Shown here in pieces: positions 15,624-22,289 of a DNA stretch of 37,907 nt. Each line of letters opens with the position of its first letter. Position 1 is the first letter of the stretch. Source of the stretch: CAZTBB01 sp964611755 (GTDB lineage: Bacteria > Pseudomonadota > Alphaproteobacteria > Micavibrionales > Micavibrionaceae); NCBI GenBank assembly GCA_964611755.1, contig CAZTBB010000013.1, forward strand, positions 1-37,907, given 5' to 3'. The notes beneath the pieces were generated by a model. The model was not told the DNA's origin and made no database searches. It saw only the letters and a list, made by a program, of their open reading frames with translations. The translations under genes and the position numbers were made by a program.

Positions 15624-16532
15624 CTAAGTTCCAATGTATTTATCAGGGTTAATCGCCTGCGTCCCTTTACGCACCTCGAAATGCAGTTGCGGGGTTGATA
15701 CCGACCCCGTAGACCCGACTGTGCCAATTGTCTGGCCGCGTTTGATCACATCCCCGCGTTTAATCATCATCTTGTCCATATGCGCATAAGCGGTCATCAA
15801 GCGCCCCTGATGGCGGATCAACACAAGATTACCCGATCCACGCAATTCATTGCCTGCATAGACAACCACGCCATTCTCAGCCGCACGCACAGGCGTACCT
15901 CTGGGCGCTGAAATATTGATCCCATCATTATGCAGCCCGCCTTTCTTTGGCCCGAAACGTGAAATAACCTTTCCTTCCACGGGCTTCTTGAACTGCCCTG
16001 CTCTGGCCGGAGTTTGCGCCGTAATTTTCTGTCGTTGGGCAGGCGTAATTTTGCTCGATGGCTTCGGCGGGGCACTCTTCACAGCCGAGCCAGAACCGGC
16101 CCGAGCTGTCTGCTCGGGTTGCACATAATCCACAGATGGCATGCGCAAAACCTGCCCTTCATGAATTGTATAAGGCGCTCTTAAGTTATTGAGCCGCGTA
16201 ATCTCTGACTGGTTGACCGCAAAAAGTCGTGAGACACTGTAGATGCTATCACCTGCGCGCACCTTATATGTTTTTGGCGCAGGCAAATTCAAACGCTGCC
16301 CGGACTCCAGACGAAAACTGGCAGGGATACGGTTACGCCTTACAATGTCCTGCATGCCGATCTTGTAACGTTGGGAGATACTCCAGAGCGTATCACCGGC
16401 CTCGACGATATGCACACCGGAGCTACCAACCCCTGTGGTTTCGCCATAGGAAATAACCGGAGCCGGGCTTTGTTTTCCCAAACAAGCGCTCAAAAATACT
16501 GTTGAAAAGATGATGAAAAGAAAACGGGTCAT
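15624..16532 (-). CDS. LysM/LytM-domain lipoprotein, NlpD-like amidase activator candidate
   Basis: The 302-residue protein has a lipoprotein signal with lipobox LSAC (C17; Leu at +2, which would favour the outer membrane), two LysM peptidoglycan-binding domains (about 40-84 and 88-132), a proline- and lysine-rich linker, and a LytM/M23 domain (about 183-299). The zinc site is degenerate: the segment HNDGIN aligns so that the usual His and Asp ligands are both Asn, and QLHFE replaces HLHFE. Degenerate LytM factors such as NlpD and EnvC activate cell-wall amidases rather than cutting, and I infer the same here. Its ATG overlaps the pcm stop by 4 bases, so it is cotranscribed with pcm. Confidence 0.88.
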   Translation of the reverse strand: MTRFLFIIFSTVFLSACLGKQSPAPVISYGETTGVGSSGVHIVEAGDTLWSISQRYKIGMQDIVRRNRIPASFRLESGQRLNLPAPKTYKVRAGDSIYSVSRLFAVNQSEITRLNNLRAPYTIHEGQVLRMPSVDYVQPEQTARAGSGSAVKSAPPKPSSKITPAQRQKITAQTPARAGQFKKPVEGKVISRFGPKKGGLHNDGINISAPRGTPVRAAENGVVVYAGNELRGSGNLVLIRHQGRLMTAYAHMDKMMIKRGDVIKRGQTIGTVGSTGSVSTPQLHFEVRKGTQAINPDKYIGT

Positions 16533-17206
16533 GCCGCATCCTCGTCCTTGGCGGCAATATCAGGCAATAACGGCACAAAACGAACCGGCATAATATCCTT
16601 AACGGCAAATGTATCTGCGCTTTCCTTCTTATAACGCCTGAGTGTTTGCTCGCCTGACCGTCCTACCGGAATAATCATGAGGGCACCAATCTTCATTTGA
16701 TCCAGCAAGGCCTGAGGCGGCTCTTGCGATGCAGCGGCCGTGACGATGATTTTATCAAAGGGCGCCTGATCAATACCACGAATGGTCGGCCAGCCTTTCA
16801 TGCCGTCGGCGGCTATGGCCGTGATATTGTGAATGTTCATCTGCGCAAACCGCTTTTCCGCCTGCTCCAAGAGTGGCTTATGGCGCTCAATCGTATAAAT
16901 ACGGCGTGCAAGCTTGGAGAGCACCGTGGCTTGATACCCACAGCCTGTGCCAATTTCCAACACCTTGTCACGATCGCTCAGCTCCAACGCCTCGGTCATT
17001 TTGGCAACCACGATCGGCTGGCTAATGGTTTGGCCGCGCCCGATCGGCAATGCGACATCATCCCATGCCTGATCCCGCATCGCGGCCGGCACAAATTCAT
17101 GACGCGGTACCTTTTCTATGGCGGATAAAACACGCGTATCGGCAACCCCCTGGGATCGGAGATGCATAATCAAACGAATGGCTTTGGAATGGTAATCGAT
17201 ATTCAT
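16529..17206 (-). CDS. pcm: Protein-L-isoaspartate O-methyltransferase
   Basis: Pcm repairs isoaspartyl residues that form in ageing proteins by SAM-dependent methylation. The 225-residue protein shows RHEFVPAAMRDQAWDDVALPIGRGQTISQP (core: QTISQP), the SAM motif VLEIGTGCGYQA, and the C-terminal PFDKIIVTAAA and IGALMIIPVG segments. In most alphaproteobacteria it lies between surE and an NlpD-like gene. The downstream neighbour is as expected, with an ATGA overlap, but the upstream surE is absent and replaced by a divergent isochorismatase-like gene. Confidence 0.95.
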   Translation of the reverse strand: MNIDYHSKAIRLIMHLRSQGVADTRVLSAIEKVPRHEFVPAAMRDQAWDDVALPIGRGQTISQPIVVAKMTEALELSDRDKVLEIGTGCGYQATVLSKLARRIYTIERHKPLLEQAEKRFAQMNIHNITAIAADGMKGWPTIRGIDQAPFDKIIVTAAASQEPPQALLDQMKIGALMIIPVGRSGEQTLRRYKKESADTFAVKDIMPVRFVPLLPDIAAKDEDAA

Positions 17207-17320
17207 GACTTAGCAGAATAATCCCTCATTGGTGAAAATCCTATAGGCAATGTTACCTAAACCCCATAATTCAAGCCTTTTTATATTTGACATAATATAT
17301 TTTGTGGTGTAGTTTGCCGC

Positions 17321-17995
17321 ATGGCAAATTTGCAAGACATACTTCAAAAAGCAGAACAGGATGGCTCTCTTGCCCTCTTGCATATTGATCTGCAAACGTT
17401 CTTCTTCAGAGAAGACACGCCTGTTCATGATGCCTATAAAAAGGCTGATGAGCTGGATAAAGCTCTTGCCCCCCTGACAGAAAAAGGCAACCTTCAAAAA
17501 ATTTGGTGTGCTTCTACCGGTCGTGACGAAACATATAAGCACTATTCTGATTTTGAAATTAATGGAGACGCCTTCAGGCAAATCTGCATTTTACACCCTC
17601 ATAAAAAAGATATTGTCTTTTGTAAATCCAAACGATCTATCACGGCAAATAACGACTTTATCCCTTATCTGCAGAACAATCATATCAACACATTGATTAT
17701 CGATGGCGTCTTCGCTGATCTTTGTGTACGCGATAGTCTTATTGAGATCATCAAAGCCTACAAAGAGCTTGGCATGCCATTGAATATTGTCCTGGCGCAT
17801 GAGGGCATTGATAACACCCCCGATCCGGATCGCTACCTCGAGATTATTTTACGGGATTCAGACCTTAGCAAACATAACCCATCCGGGATCACTGTCTTGG
17901 CCGCCAGCAATGATGCCATCACATCTGCACTCGGCCTCACACCGGAGCACGCCCCTTTGCAAGATCTTGAAGCAACGCACTCGGTTATGGCTTAA
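17321..17995 (+). CDS. Isochorismatase-like (cysteine hydrolase) family protein
   Basis: The 224-residue protein matches the isochorismatase-like fold. The putative catalytic triad is D23 (LLHIDLQ), K102 (FCKSKRS) and C135 (GVFADLCVRDSL). Family members hydrolyse small amides or vinyl ethers, such as nicotinamide, N-carbamoyl compounds or isochorismate, and the substrate here cannot be told. It is an orphan: divergent from pcm and convergent with serS (6 bases between the stop codons), in the position where surE normally lies. A TTGACA at 17287 lacks a convincing -10. No clear Shine-Dalgarno precedes the ATG. Confidence 0.83.
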   Translation: MANLQDILQKAEQDGSLALLHIDLQTFFFREDTPVHDAYKKADELDKALAPLTEKGNLQKIWCASTGRDETYKHYSDFEINGDAFRQICILHPHKKDIVFCKSKRSITANNDFIPYLQNNHINTLIIDGVFADLCVRDSLIEIIKAYKELGMPLNIVLAHEGIDNTPDPDRYLEIILRDSDLSKHNPSGITVLAASNDAITSALGLTPEHAPLQDLEATHSVMA

Positions 17996-18001
17996 AGGTT
18001 T

Positions 18002-19276
18002 TTATTTCGTGATCTTATCTATCCCGCCCATATAGGGTTTAAGAACCTCTGGAATCGTGATGCCGCCATCGGCCGGATCATAATAATTCTCGATCACAGC
18101 AATCAAAGCGCGGCCAACCGCCACACCCGATCCATTCAATGTATGCACAAAGCGTGTTTGTTTCTCGCCCTTGGGACGGCAACGCGTATTCATGCGGCGC
18201 GCCTGAAAATCACCCGTGTTTGAGCAGCTGGAAATCTCGCGGTAGCGCCCCTGCCCCGGCAGCCACACTTCCAGATCATAGGTTTTCTTGGCACCAAAGC
18301 CGGTATCGCCGCTGCATAGAATGACCTTGCGATAGGGCAGCTCCAGCTTTTGCAAAATTGTCTCCGCGCATGTTGTCATGCGCTCATGTTCGCTCTGGCT
18401 CTCTTCCGGCGCTGTGATCGATACCAGCTCCACCTTATAGAATTGATGCTGACGGATCATACCGCGCGTATCTTTTCCCGCCGAGCCTGCTTCTGAACGG
18501 AAGCACGGCGTAAAGGCGGTATAGCGGCGCGGCAAGCTCTCCTCATCGAGAATCTCACCGGCGACAATATTGGTCAGCGGCACTTCCGATGTCGGGATGA
18601 GGAAATGATCGGTTTCACGTGTGCTGAACTGATCCTCCGCAAATTTCGGCAACTGCCCTGTCCCAAAAAGCGCATTATCACGCACAAGCAATGGCGGGGA
18701 TGTCTCCATATACCCATGCTCGCCTGTATGCGTATCCAAAAAGAACTGCGCCAAAGCACGCTCGAGACGCGCCAAAGGCCCGCTCAGGAGCGTAAAGCGC
18801 GCACCAGACATCTTCGCGGCGGTCTCGAAGTCCATCATCCCGAGCGCCTCACCTATTTCAAAATGCTCGGGAATGCCCTCCGGATCACGCGGCTCCCCCC
18901 ATTTTGACACCTCTTCATTGTCATCCTCATCCGCGCCATCCGGCACATCATCGGCCATGACATTGGGCAAACCCGCCAACAGATCTTTGAGAGCCTCGCC
19001 CGATTGACGCTCCTGCTCTTCGAGTTCGCCCATACGTTCCTTCAGAGCCGAGACCGCATCCATCACCTCTTGGGCATCGCCGCCCTGAGATTTGATCTGT
19101 CCAATCTGCTTGGATTTCTCATTACGCTCGGCCTGCAAATTTTGCAATTCGGTTTGAATGGCGCGGCGCTGTTCATCCATCGAGAGGATCTGCGATGATT
19201 GCGCCTCAAGTCCTCTACGGGCCATGGCTGTATCAAATGCCTCGGGATTCTCACGGATTGCTTTTATATCATGCAT
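18002..19276 (-). CDS. serS: Seryl-tRNA synthetase
   Basis: SerRS charges tRNA-Ser with serine. The 424-residue protein has the N-terminal coiled-coil arm that grips the tRNA long variable arm (about residues 25-105), the TSEVPLTN serine-binding stretch, motif 2 (FTPCFRSEAGSAGKDTRG) and motif 3 (HTLNGSGVAVGRALIAVIENY core GVAVGRALIAV). The ATG at 19276 gives the family N-terminus MHDIKAIRENPEAFD. It is transcribed divergently from the N-formylglutamate amidohydrolase gene, with a 171-base spacer that should hold its promoter. Confidence 0.97.
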   Translation of the reverse strand: MHDIKAIRENPEAFDTAMARRGLEAQSSQILSMDEQRRAIQTELQNLQAERNEKSKQIGQIKSQGGDAQEVMDAVSALKERMGELEEQERQSGEALKDLLAGLPNVMADDVPDGADEDDNEEVSKWGEPRDPEGIPEHFEIGEALGMMDFETAAKMSGARFTLLSGPLARLERALAQFFLDTHTGEHGYMETSPPLLVRDNALFGTGQLPKFAEDQFSTRETDHFLIPTSEVPLTNIVAGEILDEESLPRRYTAFTPCFRSEAGSAGKDTRGMIRQHQFYKVELVSITAPEESQSEHERMTTCAETILQKLELPYRKVILCSGDTGFGAKKTYDLEVWLPGQGRYREISSCSNTGDFQARRMNTRCRPKGEKQTRFVHTLNGSGVAVGRALIAVIENYYDPADGGITIPEVLKPYMGGIDKITK

Positions 19277-19373
19277 ATCTATCTGCGCCTTTTCTTTTGA
19301 TCAATCGTCTTACCAAAATGATTTTCATTGCAATAAATCACATTCAAGCACGCAGATCACGGTGTTTTTTTAC

Positions 19374-19430
19374 AAAAACCCCAGACAATCTCTTGCGATA
19401 ATCTGCATCCCTTTGCCATGAGGGGTTTTT
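19374..19430 (+). repeat. Inverted repeat in the serS / amidohydrolase spacer
   Basis: AAAAACCCC (19374-19382) and GGGGTTTTT (19422-19430) form a perfect 9-bp stem around a 39-base loop, followed by the start codon at 19448. It could be a leader hairpin or a terminator-like element of a short transcript; I see no proof of either. Confidence 0.35.
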
Positions 19431-19447
19431 AAGCTTACAATAAAGAG

Positions 19448-20326
19448 ATGGATACGGTCTTTCGCCTACAAAAACAGGCACACCCATCGCCGCTCGTATT
19501 TGACTCTCCGCATAGCGGCAATATCTATCCGGCAGATTTTCATCACCGCTGCTCGGAGATTGATCTTCGCCGCGCAGAAGACTGGATGGTGGATGATTTA
19601 TTCTCCAGCGCGGCGCGCTATGGAGCCTATCTATGCGCGCTTTTTCCGCGCAGCTATATTGATGTGAACCGCGCGATAGATGATATTGACCCGGAATTGC
19701 TGGCTGCGCCATGGCCGGAAACTTATGGCGCCATTAACCCGACAGCCAGAAGTCTGGCCGGTATTGGCCTGATCCGCCGCCTGCTTGTGCCCGGCCAACC
19801 TCTCTATGATCAACCTCTTCAGATCAGCGATATACAGAACCGCATTCAACGCTATTACATCCCCTACCATAAGGCTCTGGAAGACACATTGAACGAGGCC
19901 TATTATAATTTCGGGCAGGTTTGGCATATCAATTGTCATTCAATGCCCTCGGCCAGCGCCACACCGCGCCATGCGCCGCGCCTGATCGGATCACAGGTCA
20001 AACAGGCCGATTTTGTATTAGGCGATCGCGATGGCACAACCTCCAGCATTCATTTCATGCAGGCGCTCAAAGATTTTCTGCAGGGGCTTGGCTATTACGT
20101 CACAATCAATGACCCGTTCAAGGGGCTAGAACTCATTGAACGCTATGCCAGCCCGCTCCGCAGACGTTTTGGGATACAAATCGAGGTTAATAAGGCGCTC
20201 TATATGGACGAAGACAAGCTGATTAAAATCCGCAACTATGATTTCCTCAAACAGGATATTGCCCATATGAATGAATTTATTGCGGATTATGTGCGTGCGC
20301 AATGTGTGGATATGGCTGCGGATTAA
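19448..20326 (+). CDS. N-formylglutamate amidohydrolase
   Basis: The 292-residue protein matches the FGase family (HutG type 2). The conserved DSPHSGNIYP near residue 20, the YIDVNRAIDDIDPELL segment, VWHINCHSMPS and QIEVNKALYMDE are all present; His and Glu residues in these motifs would hold the active-site zinc. The enzyme cleaves N-formyl-L-glutamate to formate and glutamate, the last step of one histidine breakdown route. No other hut genes are near, so it may act on other N-formyl or acyl amino acids (inference). Its stop overlaps the end of the convergent gene by 4 bases. Confidence 0.92.
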   Translation: MDTVFRLQKQAHPSPLVFDSPHSGNIYPADFHHRCSEIDLRRAEDWMVDDLFSSAARYGAYLCALFPRSYIDVNRAIDDIDPELLAAPWPETYGAINPTARSLAGIGLIRRLLVPGQPLYDQPLQISDIQNRIQRYYIPYHKALEDTLNEAYYNFGQVWHINCHSMPSASATPRHAPRLIGSQVKQADFVLGDRDGTTSSIHFMQALKDFLQGLGYYVTINDPFKGLELIERYASPLRRRFGIQIEVNKALYMDEDKLIKIRNYDFLKQDIAHMNEFIADYVRAQCVDMAAD

Positions 20327-20748
20327 ATATCATCCAGATCAGCGCCCGGCTCAAGCAAATGATCTTCAGAAAAACCGACGCCAAGAAAATCAAAATTTCC
20401 ATACCCATAATGGATACCCATCGTTTGACTAATGGATTTGTAGAGCTTTTCCAATGCATCCATGGCAAACTCATCTGGCTCTTCGCCCGCCGATGCTTTG
20501 GTGAATGCTTCTTTATATTCTGAAAAACGCCCATCAAGACGGGCGCGCGCTCTGAATGTCCTCTCACCTAATGTGCCTTTATTATAAGGAAATCGCATGG
20601 AATAAGCTCCAGATTTCCCCTCTTTGCCCTCAAGGGTAACCCTGTATGTGTCTAAAAGCCTGACATTATTTGGGAAAGCACACTCTTTAACCTTAACAAC
20701 CAAATCAAAAGTAAGCCTTTCTTTTTTGGGACCAAATATTCTAAACAT
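20323..20748 (-). CDS. Small protein of unknown family, intact copy of a tandem pair
   Basis: This 141-residue protein is not one I recognise. No signal peptide or membrane helix is visible. It begins MFRIFGPKKE, has a basic middle (NKGTLGERTFRARARL), a helical stretch (EYKEAFTKASAGEEPDEFAMDALEKL, core DEFAMDALEKL) and ends with GVGFSEDHLLEPGADLDDI. The same pattern, GT-x-GE, then DxxxxDALExL, then GFSxDH, is found in the gene directly upstream (20764-21177), so the two are paralogues. GGAG lies about 8 bases before the ATG. It is 15 bases after its paralogue and probably cotranscribed with lipB. Confidence 0.72.
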   Translation of the reverse strand: MFRIFGPKKERLTFDLVVKVKECAFPNNVRLLDTYRVTLEGKEGKSGAYSMRFPYNKGTLGERTFRARARLDGRFSEYKEAFTKASAGEEPDEFAMDALEKLYKSISQTMGIHYGYGNFDFLGVGFSEDHLLEPGADLDDI

Positions 20749-20763
20749 TATATATCTCCTCGC

Positions 20764-21177
20764 TTAGACCATGTGGTCTCTTGAAAAACCCAGCCTAAGA
20801 ACTCTCTCACCTTTAGGCAGATGGGCATAAGCCAGATCCAGAACCCCTTGCTTCAGATGCTCGAGGGCATCCCTTGAGTAATCATCTAACTCATTACCAT
20901 TCGCGGCTGCCTTAAATGACCGCATATATTGAGTAGCATCGCTAACATCGCGCCTTACCCCGAGCGCGGCTTCACCTTGCGTACCTCTGTTTCGAAAACC
21001 CAACACGTATCGACCACGATTATTAGCGTCTCTGAAATCTGTAAGTTTTACTGATTAGGTCTTGCTAAAATACCTCTTATCACCCGGACGCTTTTTTGGC
21101 CTGCTTTCGACATGTAATTTAAAAGTCTTCTTAAGGGGGTTTTTTGTTTTATCTTTTTTTGACCCAAACCAAAGCAT
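20764..21177 (-). pseudogene. Paralogue of the 20323-20748 gene interrupted by an in-frame TAA
   Basis: Reading from an ATG at 21177 (with GAGG 6 bases upstream) gives 40 codons starting MLWFGSKKDKTKNPLKKTF, then TAA at 21057-21055, then 96 more codons in the same frame ending GFSRDHMV. Ignoring the stop, the product is 137 residues and aligns end to end with the 141-residue paralogue: FGxKK near the start, VKL versus VTL, GTQGE versus GTLGE, DALEHL versus DALEKL and GFSRDH versus GFSEDH. No ATG, GTG or TTG follows the stop until GTG at 21006, which would skip the conserved middle strand. It is most likely a recently broken copy; a sequencing error or a translated GTG-start fragment is possible. 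Confidence 0.75.
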
Positions 21178-21234
21178 AGTTGACCTCACTTTTATACAGC
21201 TTGAGCCACCACCGTATTATGAAAAAATCAAGGG

Positions 21235-21855
21235 TTATGAAAAAACGCCGGCAAAACTTGCCTGCAAATGCCGATCCACCTCATCCATAGAGGCTTGGAT
21301 GCCAAGCTTTTCCATAGAGGTCACACCATATTCAGACAGGCCGCAGGGAACGATCCCGCCAAAATGGGACAGCTCCGGGTTCACATTAATCGCAATCCCG
21401 TGCAGCGTAACCCATCGCTTGATACGCACGCCGATCGCGGCGATCTTTTCTTCGCCCTGCGGCGTATCAACCCAGATACCAACGCGCCCGCACCGTCGTT
21501 CCCCTTTAATACCAAAAGCGGCAAGGCTTTGGATAATCCATTCCTCCAGACTCCAGACATATTTTTTAACATCAGGAGCCTTTTGGCGTTCCCGTAAATT
21601 CAGCATGACATAGGCAACGCGCTGACCGGGCCCATGATAGGTATGCTCACCGCCGCGCCCGGAGGTATAAACAGGAAAACGCGGATCAAGCATATCTGCG
21701 GCCTTTGCGCTTGTTCCGGCCGTATAAAGCGGCGGGTGTTCAAGCAGCCAGACACATTCCTGCGCCGTACCTTCATGGATTTTGGCCACGCGCTCATCCA
21801 TGAAATCGAGTGCCTGCTGATAATCCACCAATTCTTTTGAAAATTTCCATTCCAT
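21235..21855 (-). CDS. lipB: Octanoyl-[acyl carrier protein]:protein N-octanoyltransferase (LipB)
   Basis: LipB moves octanoate from ACP to lipoyl domains of 2-oxoacid dehydrogenases and the glycine cleavage H protein; LipA then inserts sulfur. The 206-residue protein has the motif RGGEHTYHGPGQ (residues 67-78), the catalytic lysine K137 in KIAAIGVRIKRW, and the acyl-thioester cysteine C171 in IVPCGLSEYGVTS. The ATG at 21855 is preferred over an in-frame GTG at 21870; neither has a clear ribosome-binding site. It heads a minus-strand series with the two paralogous unknown genes, 57 bases before the broken copy. Confidence 0.94.
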   Translation of the reverse strand: MEWKFSKELVDYQQALDFMDERVAKIHEGTAQECVWLLEHPPLYTAGTSAKAADMLDPRFPVYTSGRGGEHTYHGPGQRVAYVMLNLRERQKAPDVKKYVWSLEEWIIQSLAAFGIKGERRCGRVGIWVDTPQGEEKIAAIGVRIKRWVTLHGIAINVNPELSHFGGIVPCGLSEYGVTSMEKLGIQASMDEVDRHLQASFAGVFS

Positions 21856-21995
21856 TTTGCTTAAGAACACCGTATAACGCTTTTTGTCAATATGACGCGC
21901 TGCAATAGGGTTCCCCCCTTGCGCCGTGAGTCTTTATTTGATACGAAACAGCTTCTCTTTCAAGTGTAGTCTTGGCAGGGAATTTTCTTCGGAAT

Positions 21996-22084
21996 GCGGC
22001 CGTGGCGGAATCGGTAGACGCGCAGCGTTGAGGTCGCTGTGGGAGTTAAATCCCGTGGAGGTTCAAGTCCTCTCGGCCGCACCA
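21996..22084 (+). tRNA. tRNA-Leu (anticodon GAG)
   Basis: The gene folds as a class II tRNA. The acceptor arms GCGGCCG and CGGCCGC pair over 7 bp, followed by discriminator A and an encoded CCA (22082-22084). The anticodon stem is CAGCG/CGCTG with loop TTGAGGT, so the anticodon is GAG at 22030-22032, reading CUC and CUU. A long variable arm (GGGA/TCCC) and a T-arm with TTCAAGT complete it. Its 3' 28 bases are duplicated downstream. Confidence 0.95.
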
Positions 22085-22103
22085 AAGAAAATAATTGAGT
22101 ATT
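22057..22103 (+). repeat. Direct repeat copy 1 (tRNA-Leu 3' end plus 19 bp), attachment-site-like
   Basis: This 47-bp segment covers the T-arm, acceptor 3' strand and CCA of tRNA-Leu plus 19 bases downstream. It is repeated without mismatch at 22175-22221. Identical copies of a tRNA 3' end are the usual footprint of a tyrosine-recombinase integration site. Confidence 0.9.
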
Positions 22104-22156
22104 TTATAAACGCTTGATGCGCGCATGACGAAGTGCACCTCCACTGTTTTATGAAA

Positions 22157-22174
22157 CATTCGCCTAAGCGAATG
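22157..22174. repeat. Hairpin between the two tRNA-end repeats
   Basis: CATTCGC-CTAA-GCGAATG is a perfect 7-bp stem with a 4-base loop directly abutting the second 47-bp repeat. A separate palindrome, ATGCGCGCAT, lies at 22117-22126. Both are within the 71-bp segment bounded by the repeats. Confidence 0.6.
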
Positions 22175-22221
22175 GGAGGTTCAAGTCCTCTCGGCCGCAC
22201 CAAAGAAAATAATTGAGTATT
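22175..22221 (+). repeat. Direct repeat copy 2 (partial tRNA-Leu 3' end)
   Basis: An exact copy of 22057-22103, offset by 118 bp. The 5' half of the tRNA is missing, so it is not a functional tRNA. With copy 1 it bounds a 71-bp remnant that contains no gene. The maeB gene begins 68 bases after it. Confidence 0.9.
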
Positions 22222-22289
22222 GGGCGTAAATTGCATGCGCTTTGTTAAGACAATAAGCTGATTTCAAATTCAAAATAGAGACGACCATT

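Noticed and set aside
17287..17292. TTGACA as -35 for the isochorismatase-like gene
   Set aside because: At 17 bases downstream there is only TAGTTT, and the implied start site would fall on the start codon.
17210..17581. Minus-strand open frame of 123 codons in and beyond the pcm / isochorismatase spacer
   Set aside because: Most of it is antisense to the isochorismatase-like coding region, and the product has no family features. The spacer is better read as a divergent promoter region.
21048..21113. Short minus-strand frame of 21 codons starting at ATG 21113
   Set aside because: It is out of frame with the paralogue; the frame from ATG 21177 has a ribosome-binding site and matches the intact copy.
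22175..22201. Second tRNA gene after tRNA-Leu
   Set aside because: Only the T-arm and 3' acceptor strand are present; D-arm and anticodon arm are missing, so it is a duplicated attachment-type segment.
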